In this document: positions 8,622-18,395 of the stretch, in pieces
Position numbering within the stretch: position 1 is the first letter of the stretch
Layout: each line of letters opens with the position of its first letter
NCBI RefSeq assembly: GCF_001427605.1
Contig: NZ_LMGZ01000023.1
Coordinates: 62,001 to 126,000 of the forward strand
DNA from: Devosia sp. Root635
GTDB taxonomy: Bacteria > Pseudomonadota > Alphaproteobacteria > Rhizobiales > Devosiaceae
Length of the DNA: 64,000 bases
Direction of reading: 5' to 3'
The notes under the pieces: generated by a model
What the model was told of the DNA's origin: nothing
The model's input: the letters and a program-made list of their open reading frames with translations, nothing else
Database searches by the model: none
Program-made: the position numbers and the translations under genes

Positions 8622-9640
8622 CCGACATCGCCCTGCCCCGCTCCGCCACCAGCCGCGCCATTACCTTGATCGTGGTGCTGGTCGCCCTTGTCGTCGCCGC
8701 CGCGCTCTGGGGCATCAGTGTCGGCGCCGTGGCCATCCCGGTCGACGTCATCGTCAATACGCTGTTCAATCTCGATGGCGAGCAGCAGACCTATATCATC
8801 ATGAAATCGCGCCTGCCGCGCATGGTGCTGGCTTTGCTGGCCGGTGGGGCGCTGGCTTTGTCGGGCGCCATCATCCAGGCGGTGATCCGCAATCCGCTGG
8901 CCAGTCCCAACATCATCGGCATCAATTCCGGCGCCGCCCTGTTCGCGCTCGGCATGGTGCTGGTCTTCCCCGCCATTCCGGTGGCCTGGATGCCGCTGGC
9001 CGCCTGCATCGGTGGCCTCTTCGCCGCCAGCTTCGTCATGCTGGTGGCCCACTACCGCAGCCTATCGGCGGTGCATCTGGCGCTGATCGGCGTCGCGGTC
9101 GGCTTCGTCTTCGAGGCCGGCGTCGACTACCTGCTCATCACCTCCAGCGACAGCGAAAGCTCGGCCCCGATGATCTGGCTGACCGGCTCGCTCTGGGGCC
9201 GCACCTGGGGTCATGTCGCCATCAGCTGGATTCCTCTATTGGGCCTGAGCGCCTTGGCTCTGCTGCTCTCCTATCGGCTCGACCTGATCGCCTTGGGCGA
9301 AGGCACTGCCACCGGCCTCGGGCTCAACGTGCCACGGCAACGGCTGCTGCTGCTCTTTGTCGCCACCATGCTGGCCAGCGTCGCCGTGGCGGTGGTCGGG
9401 GTCATGGGCTTTATCGGCCTGATGGCGCCCCATATCGCCCGCCGGCTGGTCGGTGGCTCGCATCGGCTGATGCTGCCGGTCTCGGCCTTGGTCGGCATGC
9501 TGCTGGTGGTGCTGGCCGACAGCATCGGCCGTGCCATCGCCCCGCCAATCGAGATTTCGGCGGGCATCCTCGCCGCGCTGATCGGCGCGCCCTTCTTCAT
9601 CTACATCATGCTCACCACTGCGTCGGAGATCGAGTCATGA
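8618..9640 (+). CDS. Siderophore ABC transporter permease, FecCD family
   Basis: This 340-residue protein is the second FecCD-type permease. It has the RLPRMVLALLAGGALALSGA block, VIRNPLASPNIIGINSGAAL, and MAPHIARRLVGGSHR near the C-terminus, which contacts the ATPase. Its ATG overlaps the stop of the first permease by four bases (ATGA), and its own stop overlaps the ATPase start in the same way. That indicates translational coupling and equal expression of the importer subunits. Confidence 0.93.
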   Translation: MTDIALPRSATSRAITLIVVLVALVVAAALWGISVGAVAIPVDVIVNTLFNLDGEQQTYIIMKSRLPRMVLALLAGGALALSGAIIQAVIRNPLASPNIIGINSGAALFALGMVLVFPAIPVAWMPLAACIGGLFAASFVMLVAHYRSLSAVHLALIGVAVGFVFEAGVDYLLITSSDSESSAPMIWLTGSLWGRTWGHVAISWIPLLGLSALALLLSYRLDLIALGEGTATGLGLNVPRQRLLLLFVATMLASVAVAVVGVMGFIGLMAPHIARRLVGGSHRLMLPVSALVGMLLVVLADSIGRAIAPPIEISAGILAALIGAPFFIYIMLTTASEIES

Positions 9641-10407
9641 GCATCACGCTTGCCGGCGTCACGGCCGGCTATGGCCGCGACCGCGCCATCGTCAGCAATA
9701 TCGATCTGGAAATCCGCACCGGCGAGGTGACGATCCTGATCGGCCCCAATGGCTGTGGCAAGTCCACCCTGCTCAAGACCATCGGCCGGCTGCTCAAGCC
9801 GCGCACCGGCTCGATCCATATCGATGACCTCAACGTGCTGCGCAACGATCCCAAGCGGGTCGCCCGCACCATCGCCTATCTGCCGCAAAGCCCGGTCGTG
9901 CCCACGGCTATCACGGTGGAACAGCTTGTCGGCTATGGCCGGGCGCCACACCAGTCGCTGCTTGGGTTGCGCTCACCCAGGGATATCGAACTGGTCGATT
10001 CTGCCATCGCCACCACCGGCCTCGACGACCTGCGCATGCGGCCGGTTGCCGAACTGTCCGGCGGCCAGCGCCAGCGCGCCTTCATCGCCATGGCCCTGGC
10101 ACAGGACACGCCCTATGTGATGCTGGACGAACCCACCACCTTCCTCGACATCCGCCACCAGGTCGAGACACTCGACCTCATCCGCCAGTTGCACGATGCC
10201 GGCCGCACCAGCATCGTCGTGCTGCATGATATCGCCCAGGCGGCCCGCTACGGCGACCGCCTGGTGGTGATGCATGAGGGCAGGATCGTCGCCGAAGGCA
10301 AGCCGGGCGACGTGGTAACGCCCGACCTGTTGCGGACGGTTTATGGGCTGGACTGCGCGGTTTATCCCGACCCGGTATCGGGAACACCGGTAGTGACGCC
10401 GCGCTGA
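9637..10407 (+). CDS. Siderophore ABC transporter ATP-binding protein, FecE type
   Basis: This 256-residue ABC ATPase has Walker [13 protein letters not shown] (about residue 37), a Q-loop in IAYLPQSP, the signature LSGGQRQRA, Walker [13 protein letters not shown] and a switch histidine in [14 protein letters not shown]. It powers ferric-siderophore import through the two upstream permeases. It is the last gene of the operon. A GC-rich hairpin repeat (10418-10470) separates it from the convergent zapA gene. The call is secure; the transported siderophore is unknown. Confidence 0.95.
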   Translation: MSITLAGVTAGYGRDRAIVSNIDLEIRTGEVTILIGPNGCGKSTLLKTIGRLLKPRTGSIHIDDLNVLRNDPKRVARTIAYLPQSPVVPTAITVEQLVGYGRAPHQSLLGLRSPRDIELVDSAIATTGLDDLRMRPVAELSGGQRQRAFIAMALAQDTPYVMLDEPTTFLDIRHQVETLDLIRQLHDAGRTSIVVLHDIAQAARYGDRLVVMHEGRIVAEGKPGDVVTPDLLRTVYGLDCAVYPDPVSGTPVVTPR

Positions 10408-10417
10408 GACCTTCCTT

Positions 10418-10470
10418 ACCTCTCCCTTTGGGGGAGAGGTCGACCCTCTTGGGTCGGGTGAGGGGGCCTT
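10418..10470. repeat. C/G-rich intergenic hairpin repeat
   Basis: ACCTCTCCC-TTT-GGGGGAGAGGT is followed by a second small hairpin, GACCC-TCTT-GGGTC. The same CTCCC...GGGAG core recurs at 31381, 35081, 55644 and 57768. It fills the gap between the convergent fecE-like gene and zapA and could stop transcription from both sides. No clear T-tract is present beyond CCTTTTC. Confidence 0.6.
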
Positions 10471-10504
10471 TTCTTGGTGCAGTGCGAGGGGAAGCCAGAA
10501 AGGC

Positions 10505-10879
10505 CTAGCCGGGCAATATTGCCGCTTCGTCCAGCACCCCCGCCACGCCTTCCAGCGCCTTGGCGGCGTCACTGAGCTTACTGGCGAACCTGCCTTCCAG
10601 CGCCTCGATCTCGCTGGCGACTTCCTGGCCGGCGCGGGTCAGCACCACCACTTCGGTTTCCAGCGCCTTGATCCGGCGCTCGGCCTCGGCCAGCTCGTCC
10701 ACCACGGCGATGCCGGCCATGACCGTCAGGCGATTGTCGCCGATTTCGCCCACGGCGCCCTTGAGCGCCTCGACATGGGTGTTGAACCGCTCGGCCAGCC
10801 CGATCAGGTGCTGCTGCTGGCCCTCTTCGCAGGCCATGCGGTATTTGCGGCCGTTGATCTCGACATTGACTTCGGGCAT
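10505..10879 (-). CDS. zapA: Cell division protein ZapA
   Basis: This 124-residue protein begins [20 protein letters not shown], followed by [12 protein letters not shown] and an acidic coiled coil, which is the ZapA pattern. ZapA bundles FtsZ filaments at the division site. In E. coli zapA lies directly upstream of the 6S RNA and cyclo-ligase genes. Here it has the same orientation as they do but is about 6 kb away, across the antiporter/siderophore block. DUF4164 lies four bases upstream on the same strand. Confidence 0.9.
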   Translation of the reverse strand: MPEVNVEINGRKYRMACEEGQQQHLIGLAERFNTHVEALKGAVGEIGDNRLTVMAGIAVVDELAEAERRIKALETEVVVLTRAGQEVASEIEALEGRFASKLSDAAKALEGVAGVLDEAAILPG

Positions 10880-10883
10880 TGCA

Positions 10884-11171
10884 CTACTCCGCCTTGGCCA
10901 GCACTTCGCGGACAGTCTCCATCGCCTCCACGAGGCGACGGGACACATCATGCGCGCTATCGTCGAGCCGCTTGGCGCGCGCCGCCGTCTTGTCGAGTTC
11001 GGTGGCGAGGCGCGCCCGCTCATGCACCAGCCGCTGCGTATCCACCTCGATGCGGTTCTGCTGGCGCAGCCGCGTGCCCAGGTTGCGCACGGATTGGTCG
11101 AGCCGCGCCATGGCGCGATCGAACCGCGCATTGGCCGCGGTCAATCCGTCTTCAAGTTCCGTGTCACTCAT
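10884..11171 (-). CDS. DUF4164 family coiled-coil protein
   Basis: This 95-residue, almost entirely helical and charged protein ([35 protein letters not shown]) fits the alphaproteobacterial DUF4164 family, usually found beside zapA. It has no signal peptide or membrane segment. It lies four bases upstream of zapA in the same orientation, so the two are probably co-transcribed, and a role linked to division is plausible but unproven. It faces tkt across a 206-base divergent region. Confidence 0.8.
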   Translation of the reverse strand: MSDTELEDGLTAANARFDRAMARLDQSVRNLGTRLRQQNRIEVDTQRLVHERARLATELDKTAARAKRLDDSAHDVSRRLVEAMETVREVLAKAE

Positions 11172-11273
11172 TGTTCCTACGGTCCTCTGCCCACGGCGAT
11201 TCCAGCCGTCCCAGCGTGCCCCAGCCCTCGCCGCAATGCAACCGTTCAGGCACCGAAGCTGGTGGCGCTGTCA

Positions 11274-11301
11274 TTGACACGATAGGCGAACCTGTTATGC
11301 C
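11274..11301 (+). promoter_or_regulatory. Candidate promoter for tkt
   Basis: TTGACA at 11274 is followed after 16 bases by TATGCC, about 75 bases before the transketolase start. It lies in the divergent gap between DUF4164 and tkt. The -35 box is perfect and the -10 box is weak, which is common in GC-rich alphaproteobacteria. Confidence 0.5.
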
Positions 11302-11377
11302 TCGAACCCGCCTTTGGGAGGAGGCTTTCGGCGCCTCTTCTCCCCAGAATTCCAGCCCTGATGAAAGCGCGAGCCCG

Positions 11378-13351
11378 ATGACGAACACCGCCCAGCAGAA
11401 TGAACTGGCCAATGCGATCCGCTCCCTGTCCATGGATGCGGTCGAGAAAGCCAATTCCGGCCATCCGGGCCTGCCCATGGGCTGCGCCGATATCGCCACG
11501 GTGCTGTTCACCAAGGTCATGAAGTTCGACCCCGCCGACAGCAAATGGGCCGACCGCGACCGCTTCGTGCTGTCGGCCGGTCATGGCTCCATGCTGCTCT
11601 ATTCGGCGCTCTATCTCCTCGGCTACGAGGATATGACGATCGACCAGATCAAGAACTTCCGCCAGCTCAACTCCAAGACCGCCGGCCACCCCGAATACCA
11701 TTTCGCCCAGGGCATCGAGACCACCACGGGCCCGCTCGGCCAGGGCATCGGCAATGCCGTGGGCATGGCCGTGGCCGAAGCCAAGCTGGCCGCCGAATTC
11801 GGTTCCGACCTCGTCGATCACCACACCTGGTGCCTGGCCGGTGACGGGTGCCTGATGGAAGGCATCTCCCAGGAAGCCATCTCGCTGGCGGGCCATCTCA
11901 AGCTCAACAAGCTGACCATCATCTGGGACAACAACTCCATCACCATCGACGGCGCCGTCTCCAACGCCGACTCGACCGACCAGATCGCCCGCTTCAAGGC
12001 GGTGCAGTGGAACACCATCGAGATCGACGGCCACGACCAGGCCGCCGTCGAAAAGGCCCTGCTGGCCGCCAAGAAGAGCGACAAGCCGACCCTGATCGCC
12101 GCCAAGACCACCATCGGCTTCGGCGCGCCCAAGAAGGCCGGCACCGAAAAGGTGCATGGTTCGCCCCTCGGCGCCGAGGAGCTGGCCGGCGCCAAGAAGG
12201 CACTCGGCATCACCTACCCCGCCTTCGAGATTCCCGCCGAAATCCTCTCGGCCTGGCGCGCTGCCGGCATCCGCAGCCAGAATATCCGCGGCGAATGGCA
12301 GTCGCGCCTGGCCGCCAGTGCCAGCAAGGCGGAATTCGAGCGCCGCATGAATGGCGACCTGCCCAATGGCTTCCTCGAGGCCATGGACGCCTACAAGCGC
12401 AAGCTCAGCGAGGACAAGCCCAAGGTCGCGACCCGCAAGTCGGGGCAGATGGCGCTGGAAGTCATCAATGCCGTGGTGCCCGAGACGCAGGGCGGTTCGG
12501 CCGACCTCACCGGCTCGAACCTGACCAACACCAAGGAAACCCTGCCCTTCCAGGCCGACAGCTATGATGGCCGCTACATGATGTACGGCATCCGCGAGCA
12601 TGTCATGGCCGCCGCCATGAACGGCATCGCCCTGCACGGGGGCCTTATCCCCTATGGCGGCACCTTCATGTGCTTCACCGACTATGCCCGCCCCGCCATC
12701 CGCCTGTCGGCACTGATGGGCCAGCGCGTCATCTATGTGATGACCCATGACTCGATCGGCCTCGGCGAAGACGGCCCGACCCACCAGCCGGTGGAACACC
12801 TGGCCGCTTTGCGCGCCATCCCGAACCTGCTGGTCTTCCGCCCGGCCGATGCGGTGGAAACCGCCGAATGCTGGCAGCTTGCCCTGGAAAGCACCACCGC
12901 TCCCTCGATCCTGGCGCTCAGCCGCCAGAACCTGCCGGCGATTCGCACCGAATACACGATGGAAAACAAATCGGCCAAGGGCGCCTATACCCTGGCCGGT
13001 GACCGCGACGCCGATGCGGTGATCTTCGCCACCGGCTCGGAAGTCGCCATCGCGCTCGACGGCATGAAGGCCCTGGCGGAAAAGGGCATTTCGGCCCGCG
13101 TCGTTTCCGTTCCCTCGATGGAACTGTTCGCCAGGCAGTCCGACGCCTACCGCGCCGAAGTCATCGGCAAGGCCAGGGCCCGCGTCGCCGTGGAAGCCGG
13201 CATCGAGATGAGCTGGAACAAGCTGCTGGGTGACAAGGGTCGCTTTGTCGGCATGCACGGCTTCGGCGCCTCGGGCAAGATCGAGGACCTCTATGAATAC
13301 TTTGGCATTACGCCTAAGGCCATTGTTGAAGCCGTCACCGCACAGTTGTAA
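11378..13351 (+). CDS. tkt: Transketolase
   Basis: This 657-residue enzyme is of full family length. It transfers two-carbon units between sugar phosphates in the pentose phosphate pathway, using thiamine diphosphate. Visible motifs are [12 protein letters not shown] at the N-terminus, [13 protein letters not shown] ending in DNNSITIDG (the thiamine diphosphate/metal motif), [19 protein letters not shown] in the middle domain, and a C-terminal domain with ATGSEV. I chose the ATG at 11378 because homologues begin near [15 protein letters not shown]; the frame continues upstream without such similarity. It starts a glycolytic run with gap, pgk and aldolase. Confidence 0.97.
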   Translation: MTNTAQQNELANAIRSLSMDAVEKANSGHPGLPMGCADIATVLFTKVMKFDPADSKWADRDRFVLSAGHGSMLLYSALYLLGYEDMTIDQIKNFRQLNSKTAGHPEYHFAQGIETTTGPLGQGIGNAVGMAVAEAKLAAEFGSDLVDHHTWCLAGDGCLMEGISQEAISLAGHLKLNKLTIIWDNNSITIDGAVSNADSTDQIARFKAVQWNTIEIDGHDQAAVEKALLAAKKSDKPTLIAAKTTIGFGAPKKAGTEKVHGSPLGAEELAGAKKALGITYPAFEIPAEILSAWRAAGIRSQNIRGEWQSRLAASASKAEFERRMNGDLPNGFLEAMDAYKRKLSEDKPKVATRKSGQMALEVINAVVPETQGGSADLTGSNLTNTKETLPFQADSYDGRYMMYGIREHVMAAAMNGIALHGGLIPYGGTFMCFTDYARPAIRLSALMGQRVIYVMTHDSIGLGEDGPTHQPVEHLAALRAIPNLLVFRPADAVETAECWQLALESTTAPSILALSRQNLPAIRTEYTMENKSAKGAYTLAGDRDADAVIFATGSEVAIALDGMKALAEKGISARVVSVPSMELFARQSDAYRAEVIGKARARVAVEAGIEMSWNKLLGDKGRFVGMHGFGASGKIEDLYEYFGITPKAIVEAVTAQL

Positions 13352-13399
13352 GAGGGCGCTGCCCCTCCCTTTCTAACTCCCTCCCTAGGAGCGTCTAAT

Positions 13400-14407
13400 A
13401 TGGCAATCCGCGTCGCCATCAATGGTTTTGGCCGTATCGGCCGCAATATCCTGCGCGCCATCATCGAATCGGGCCGTACCGACATCGTGGTCGTGGCCAT
13501 CAACGATCTCGGCCCCGTCGAGACCAACGCCCACCTGCTGCGGTATGACAGCGTGCATGGCCGTTTCCCCCATGTGGTGACGGTCAACGGCGACACCATC
13601 GACGCCGGTCGCGGGCCCATCAAGGTAACGGCGATCCGTGATCCTGCCGAGCTGCCGCACGCCGCGCTCAAGGTCGACATCGCGCTGGAATGCACCGGCA
13701 TCTTTACCTCCAAGGAAAAGGCCAGCGCCCACCTCAAGGCCGGCGCCAAGAAGGTGGTGATTTCCGCGCCTGGCGACGGCGCCGACAAGACCATCGTCTA
13801 TGGCATCAACCATGCGAGCCTCACCAGGGACGACGTGGTGATCTCCAACGGCTCCTGCACCACCAATTGCCTGGCGCCGATGGCCCTGATCATGAACGAG
13901 CTGGTGGGCATCGAAAAGGGAATGATGACGACCATTCATTCCTATACCGGTGACCAGCCCACGCTCGACACCATGCACAAGGATCTCTATCGCGGCCGCG
14001 CCGCAGCCCTGAGCCAGATCCCCACCTCGACCGGCGCCGCCAAGGCCATCGGCCTGGTGCTGCCCGAACTCAAGGGCAAGCTGGACGGTATCTCGGTGCG
14101 CGTGCCGACTCCCAACGTGTCGCTGGTCGACCTCAAGTTCCTGGCCGGCCGCGAGGTTACGGCCCAGGAAGTCAACGACGCGCTGATCGCCGCTTCGGAC
14201 GGCAAGCTCAAGGGCGTGATGACCTATACGCACGATCCCCTGGTTTCGAGCGACCTCAACCACGATCCCCATTCCTGCACGATCCTGCTCGACCAGACCA
14301 AGGTCATCGGCGGCAATTTCGTGAACATCATGGGCTGGTACGACAACGAGTGGGGCTTCTCCAACCGCATGGCCGACACCACCGCGGCCCTGGGCAAGAC
14401 GCTCTAA
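13400..14407 (+). CDS. gap: Glyceraldehyde-3-phosphate dehydrogenase, type I
   Basis: This 335-residue protein oxidises glyceraldehyde 3-phosphate to 1,3-bisphosphoglycerate with NAD+. The N-terminal nucleotide-binding motif [10 protein letters not shown], the catalytic [12 protein letters not shown] with the active-site cysteine at about residue 154, and [11 protein letters not shown] near the C-terminus are all present. An AGGAG site precedes the ATG. It follows tkt after a 48-base gap and ends in a good intrinsic terminator (14433-14455), so tkt-gap may form one transcript. Confidence 0.97.
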   Translation: MAIRVAINGFGRIGRNILRAIIESGRTDIVVVAINDLGPVETNAHLLRYDSVHGRFPHVVTVNGDTIDAGRGPIKVTAIRDPAELPHAALKVDIALECTGIFTSKEKASAHLKAGAKKVVISAPGDGADKTIVYGINHASLTRDDVVISNGSCTTNCLAPMALIMNELVGIEKGMMTTIHSYTGDQPTLDTMHKDLYRGRAAALSQIPTSTGAAKAIGLVLPELKGKLDGISVRVPTPNVSLVDLKFLAGREVTAQEVNDALIAASDGKLKGVMTYTHDPLVSSDLNHDPHSCTILLDQTKVIGGNFVNIMGWYDNEWGFSNRMADTTAALGKTL

Positions 14408-14432
14408 ACAGGCTGGAATTTTGAACTGGAAG

Positions 14433-14455
14433 GGCGCCCGTGGGGCGCCTTTTTT
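14433..14455 (+). terminator. Intrinsic terminator after gap
   Basis: GGCGCCC-GTG-GGGCGCC followed by six T residues, 25 bases past the gap stop codon. It is a classic Rho-independent terminator on the plus strand. Confidence 0.88.
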
Positions 14456-14484
14456 GTTCTCGAGGCACGCCACGTCCGTTCCGC

Positions 14485-14555
14485 GTCACCACCCGGCTTG
14501 TCCGGGTGGTCCATGGCGCGGCAAGATGGATTGCCCGGACAGGCCGGGCAATGAC
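14485..14555. repeat. Head-to-head pair of GTCA...TCCAT hairpin units
   Basis: Two 30-base units face each other, one at 14485-14514 and one inverted at 14526-14555. Read in the same direction they are GTCA-CCACCCGG-CTTGT-CCGGGTGG-TCCAT and GTCA-TTGCCCGG-CCTGT-CCGGGCAA-TCCAT. Each has its own paired stem and the two differ by compensating changes. The pair lies between the gap terminator and the GyrI-like gene. Other copies are at 25896, 26182, 26228, 39776, 41626 and 60003. Confidence 0.85.
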
Positions 14556-14581
14556 GGCGAGAGCGAATGCGAGGGGATGGC

Positions 14582-15184
14582 ATGGACAAGATCGATTTTC
14601 GCCGCACGCTCGGCCACTACAAGGCAACCAGGACGATCGAGGCGATCCTTGTCCCGGAAATGGCTTTCGTCATGGTGGATGGCGCGGGCAATCCCAACTC
14701 CGCCCCGGCCTATCAGAGCGCCATCGAATGGCTCTATTCGATCAGCTATGCGCTGAAATTTGCCGCCAAGGCGCTCGGCCATGACTATGTCGTGCCGCCG
14801 CTCGAAGGGCTTTGGTGGGCCGATAACCCGGCCGACTTCACCGCGCGCCGCAAGGACAACTGGCGCTGGACCATGATGATCATGGCGCCCGATATCCTCA
14901 CCCAGGCCATGTTCGCCGAGGCTGTGGCCAAGGTCGGCGCGAAGCTGGGCAAGCGGCCCGATACATTGCGCCTGGAGCGCTACGCCGAGGGCAGGAGCCT
15001 GCAGGTGCTGCATGTCGGCAGCTACGATGATGAGGGCCCTGTCCTGGCGCAGCTGCACGATGTCGAAATGCCCGCCCGCGGCCTGACCTTCAACGGCCAT
15101 CACCACGAGATTTACCTGAGCGACGCCCGCCGCACCGCCCCGGATAAGCTCCGGACCATCCTGCGTCAGCCGGTGCGCCCGTGA
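14582..15184 (+). CDS. GyrI-like small-molecule-binding domain protein
   Basis: This 200-residue soluble protein resembles stand-alone GyrI-like (SOUL/GyrI superfamily) proteins: VPEMAFVMVDGAGNPN, AIEWLYSISYALKF, LEGLWW, a central RWTMMIMAPD and a C-terminal HHHEIYLSDARRTAPDKLRTI. Such domains bind small ligands, and some hydrolyse or sequester toxic compounds; the ligand here is unknown. GAGGGG precedes the chosen ATG. It lies in a three-gene insert between gap and pgk. Confidence 0.82.
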   Translation: MDKIDFRRTLGHYKATRTIEAILVPEMAFVMVDGAGNPNSAPAYQSAIEWLYSISYALKFAAKALGHDYVVPPLEGLWWADNPADFTARRKDNWRWTMMIMAPDILTQAMFAEAVAKVGAKLGKRPDTLRLERYAEGRSLQVLHVGSYDDEGPVLAQLHDVEMPARGLTFNGHHHEIYLSDARRTAPDKLRTILRQPVRP

Positions 15185-15271
15185 ACATCATGGGTTGCGG
15201 CCCTTTCCAAAGCTGCCTGCGCCTGCCAGATTTATGCTGGCAGCCATTCGGCCAGCATGGAGAACCGCGCC

Positions 15272-15832
15272 ATGACCCCCGCAAGACTTACGGCAGTTAT
15301 CCTGTTCTCGGTGCTGGCGACGGCGGACGGCTATGCCGCACCCTTCCAGGACCCGCGCAGCGGCATCCGGGTCGATGTGGGCGACGCCTACGCAATCGCC
15401 TCCGAGCCGGTCGCGGGGCAGCCTGACGCAAGCATGATCTTCATCAACCCCCGGGACACCAGGCATCCTTTCGTTCCGGACAGCCAGACGCCGATGTGTG
15501 TCTTCACCCAATGGCCCGACGCGGACTTTGCCAGCATGACGCAGGCTGAGATCGATGCCGATGCACCCAACTGGCCCGCCGATATCGTTGCCGACATGGC
15601 GGGCACCGCCGCGCTTGAAAGTGCCGCGCCATTCGAACACCAGGGCCTGGCGGGCATGGAGGTGGTCACCCGCCTCACCCAATCGGTCACCAATGAAGAC
15701 TATCTGGTGTTTTTTGCCCTGGCGACGCCGGCGGGACGCGCTAGCCTCGCATGCGCCGCGACAGACGAGACGCTGGCCGACGCCCTTCCGGTCTATCGCC
15801 GGGTGCGCGACGGGATCACCCTGCCGCAATGA
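15272..15832 (+). CDS. Exported protein of unknown function
   Basis: This 186-residue protein has a signal peptide (about residues 1-23, ending DGYAA) and a mature part with two widely spaced cysteines (in TPMCVFTQ and SLACAATDE) that could form a disulfide in the periplasm. I do not recognise a family. The start at 15272 has GGAGAA seven bases upstream. Its stop overlaps the ATG of the next gene (ATGA), so it is probably translated together with the glycolipid-binding-like protein. Confidence 0.65.
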   Translation: MTPARLTAVILFSVLATADGYAAPFQDPRSGIRVDVGDAYAIASEPVAGQPDASMIFINPRDTRHPFVPDSQTPMCVFTQWPDADFASMTQAEIDADAPNWPADIVADMAGTAALESAAPFEHQGLAGMEVVTRLTQSVTNEDYLVFFALATPAGRASLACAATDETLADALPVYRRVRDGITLPQ

Positions 15833-16365
15833 GCCTCGATCGGACCATCCGCTGGCGCGGGCTCGATCCGGCCACTCTTGAACACTGCCACGTCATCTCG
15901 ACGCCGCGCGACACCCGCATCCGCGGTACCATCATCACGCCCGACTATGGCCTGTTTTATCGCATCAAGCTCGATGACACCGAACATGTGCGGACGGTGC
16001 GGCTAGAACGCACCGACGGCAAGGTGCTGGAGTTGTTTTCCGATGGTGCCGGAGACTGGTCCGACGATCGGGCCGAGCCGCTGCCGGCCCTGCGCCACTG
16101 CCTCGACATCGACATCTGGCCGACGCCGCTGACCAATTCCCTGCCCCTCTGGCGTTGCCAATGGGTCATCGGCCAGCCGCAACGCTTTGCCATGGCCTGG
16201 ATCGATGGCGACGAGATGACCGTACGCCGCGACGAACAGATCTATACCCGCCTCGACGACACCCATTTCCGCTTTCAGAATGCCGACGGCTTCGATCGCC
16301 TGCTCGAAGTCGATGCCGACCTTCTGGTGGTCGACTATCCCGGATTCTTCACCCGCCGGGGCTGA
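15829..16365 (+). CDS. Putative glycolipid-binding family protein
   Basis: This 178-residue protein with no signal peptide resembles the PF06475 family, described as putative glycolipid-binding (the Pseudomonas member PA1994 is the structural example). It is beta-rich, with segments IRGTIITPDYGLFYRI, LRHCLDIDIWPTPLTNSLPL and a C-terminal LLVVDYPGFFTRR. The LDIDIWPTPLTNSLP stretch is the best match to that family. The physiological role is unknown. It overlaps the upstream exported-protein gene by four bases and precedes pgk. Confidence 0.68.
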   Translation: MSLDRTIRWRGLDPATLEHCHVISTPRDTRIRGTIITPDYGLFYRIKLDDTEHVRTVRLERTDGKVLELFSDGAGDWSDDRAEPLPALRHCLDIDIWPTPLTNSLPLWRCQWVIGQPQRFAMAWIDGDEMTVRRDEQIYTRLDDTHFRFQNADGFDRLLEVDADLLVVDYPGFFTRRG

Positions 16366-16456
16366 GCCGCCTTGCAGATTTTTGCTGGCTGCGCTTCCCC
16401 CTTCCGCGCCGCTCTGCTACGCCACGGCGACCACCTAGACCCAGGAGACTGCGGCC

Positions 16457-17659
16457 ATGAGCGCGACCTTCAAGACCCTCGACGAGCTCGACCTCAAGAA
16501 CAAGCGCGTGCTGCTGCGGGCCGACCTCAATGTGCCGGTCGCCGATGGCAAGGTCACCGACGCCACCCGCATCGAGCGGCTGGTCCCCACCATCCGCGAA
16601 ATCGTCAAGCATGACGGCAAGGCCATCCTGCTCAGCCATTTCGGCCGCCCCAAGGGCAAGGTCGACCCGCAATTCTCGCTGGAACAGGTTTGCGAGGCCG
16701 TGGCCAACGAAACCGGCCATCCCGTCGGCTTCGTCGCCACCGACTGGACCGATGTGTCCAGCGCGCAGGCCGCCATCGAGTCAGCGCCGCCCGGCTCGGT
16801 GCTGGTCCTCGAAAATACCCGCTTCCATCCCGGCGAGGAAGCCAACAATCCCGAGCTCGCCCAGCGCATGGCCAGCCTCGGCGACGTCTATGTCAACGAC
16901 GCCTTCTCGGCAGCCCATCGCGCCCATGCCTCGACTGAAGCCCTGGCCCATCTGCTGCCCGCTGCGGCGGGTCTGGCCATGCAGGCGGAACTGGAAGCCC
17001 TCGAGTCCGGGCTCGGCAAGCCGAAGAAGCCGGTCATCGCCATTGTCGGCGGCGCCAAGGTGTCCTCCAAGATCGACCTCTTGGAAAACCTCGTGACCAA
17101 GGTCGACGGCCTCGTCATCGGCGGCGGCATGGCCAATACGTTCCTCCACGCACAGGGCTACAGCGTCGGCAAGTCGCTGGCCGAGAAGGACCTGGCCGAA
17201 ACCGCCCTGCGCATCATGGACAAGGCCGTCGACAGCGGCTGCGCCATCATCCTGCCCATCGATGCCGTGGTCGCCTGGCATTTCAAGGCCGACACGCCCA
17301 CCCGGCTCTATGGCGTCGACGCCATCGACAATGACGGCATGATCCTCGATATCGGCCCCTCCTCCATCGAGCGTATCACCGGCGCCATCGACGATGCCCA
17401 TACCGTGGTCTGGAACGGCCCGATGGGTGCCTTCGAGATGAACCCCTTCGATGCCGGCACCGTGGCCCTTGCCAGGCACGTCGCCAAACGCACCCATGAC
17501 GGCAAGCTGGTCTCGGTGGCCGGCGGCGGCGACACCGTCGCGGCTTTGGCCCATGCCGGCGTCAAGGACGCCTTCACCTACGTCTCCACCGCCGGCGGCG
17601 CCTTCCTCGAATGGATGGAAGGCAAGCCCCTGCCGGGCGTGGAAGCGCTGAAGAAGTAG
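16457..17659 (+). CDS. pgk: Phosphoglycerate kinase
   Basis: This 400-residue protein is of normal length. It transfers the acyl phosphate of 1,3-bisphosphoglycerate to [18 protein letters not shown] near residue 20, [23 protein letters not shown], the [11 protein letters not shown] hinge region and the C-terminal [11 protein letters not shown] nucleotide-binding loop are present. A CAGGAG ribosome site lies 12 bases before the ATG. It continues the glycolytic set begun by tkt and gap. Confidence 0.97.
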   Translation: MSATFKTLDELDLKNKRVLLRADLNVPVADGKVTDATRIERLVPTIREIVKHDGKAILLSHFGRPKGKVDPQFSLEQVCEAVANETGHPVGFVATDWTDVSSAQAAIESAPPGSVLVLENTRFHPGEEANNPELAQRMASLGDVYVNDAFSAAHRAHASTEALAHLLPAAAGLAMQAELEALESGLGKPKKPVIAIVGGAKVSSKIDLLENLVTKVDGLVIGGGMANTFLHAQGYSVGKSLAEKDLAETALRIMDKAVDSGCAIILPIDAVVAWHFKADTPTRLYGVDAIDNDGMILDIGPSSIERITGAIDDAHTVVWNGPMGAFEMNPFDAGTVALARHVAKRTHDGKLVSVAGGGDTVAALAHAGVKDAFTYVSTAGGAFLEWMEGKPLPGVEALKK

Positions 17660-17690
17660 GCATTGATCCTTGCTCGCCGGAGGACCATAT

Positions 17691-17710
17691 TGTCATTCAA
17701 TTGCATGACA
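17691..17710 (+). promoter_or_regulatory. Operator-like inverted repeat before relB
   Basis: TGTCAT-TCAATTGC-ATGACA is a perfect 6-base inverted repeat directly before the GGAGG ribosome site of the antitoxin gene. This is the usual place for autoregulation by a RelB/DinJ-RelE complex. Binding is inferred. Confidence 0.55.
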
Positions 17711-17720
17711 GGAGGTTCGC

Positions 17721-18026
17721 ATGGCGGCCAACGCCCTGATCCAGACCCGTATCGACGCAGACGTCAAGGATCGTGCTACCGAAGTTCTGAACGCCATGGG
17801 CCTCACGGTTTCCGATGCCGTCCGAATTCTGCTGACTCGCGTCGCGAATGAGGGGGCGCTACCCTTTAACTTCACGACCGACCCAGACGAGTATGATCGC
17901 TGGTTCAGGGCCAAGGTTCAGGAGGCGCTGGATGACCCGCGCCCCAATATCTCCCACGAGGAAGCTCAACGTCGCTTCGCGCTTCGCCGAGACTTGGCAC
18001 GCAAGGAGGCAGGCATATCGAAATGA
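17721..18026 (+). CDS. RelB/DinJ-type antitoxin
   Basis: This 101-residue protein begins with the DinJ ribbon-helix-helix pattern (ALIQTRIDADVKDRATEVL, then MGLTVSDAVRILLTRVAN) and has a hydrophilic C-terminus that would bind the toxin. It should repress its own operon through the inverted repeat at 17691-17710. Its stop overlaps the start of the toxin gene by four bases. The pair sits between pgk and the aldolase gene. Confidence 0.9.
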   Translation: MAANALIQTRIDADVKDRATEVLNAMGLTVSDAVRILLTRVANEGALPFNFTTDPDEYDRWFRAKVQEALDDPRPNISHEEAQRRFALRRDLARKEAGISK

Positions 18027-18301
18027 GGCTGGAATGGTCGGAGGCCGCGGACGCCGACCGTTGGGATCTTTTCAGCTTTGTGGAACTGGATAGCCCGCGC
18101 ACAGCCGCTATGCTGGATAATCGGCTCGTTGCCGGCGCATTGCGACTGACCGAATTTCCCTATTCGGGACGGATTGGCCGCGTGGTCGATACGCGTGAGT
18201 TGGTGGTGACAGGCACACCTTATATCGCGATCTACATTACTGCGCCCGATGCTGTTGTCATCCTCCGCGTTCTTCACGCAGCCCAGGCCTGGCCACCTTG
18301 A
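18023..18301 (+). CDS. RelE/ParE-family toxin
   Basis: This 92-residue protein begins MRLEWSEAADADRWDLFSF and has LTEFPYSGRIGR, VVDTRELVVTGTPYIAIY and VVILRVLHAAQAWPP, the typical RelE/ParE fold. The C-terminal arginine and histidine (RVLHAAQ) match the common active-site region. It is full length and has no frameshift, so it may be active. Whether it cuts mRNA (RelE) or poisons gyrase (ParE) cannot be decided from sequence. Confidence 0.88.
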   Translation: MRLEWSEAADADRWDLFSFVELDSPRTAAMLDNRLVAGALRLTEFPYSGRIGRVVDTRELVVTGTPYIAIYITAPDAVVILRVLHAAQAWPP

Positions 18302-18395
18302 TCCATCCCCCTTTCGTCGCATAACCACAGGTCTAATCGCGGCGGCGGAAACGAAAGTCTAATGTCCGGGCAATCCCAATTGCCGAGGCCAGTCC

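Noticed and set aside
11246..13258. A 670-codon open frame antisense to tkt
   Set aside because: It mirrors the transketolase codons; its composition is what GC-rich third positions give on the opposite strand, and no family motif is visible.
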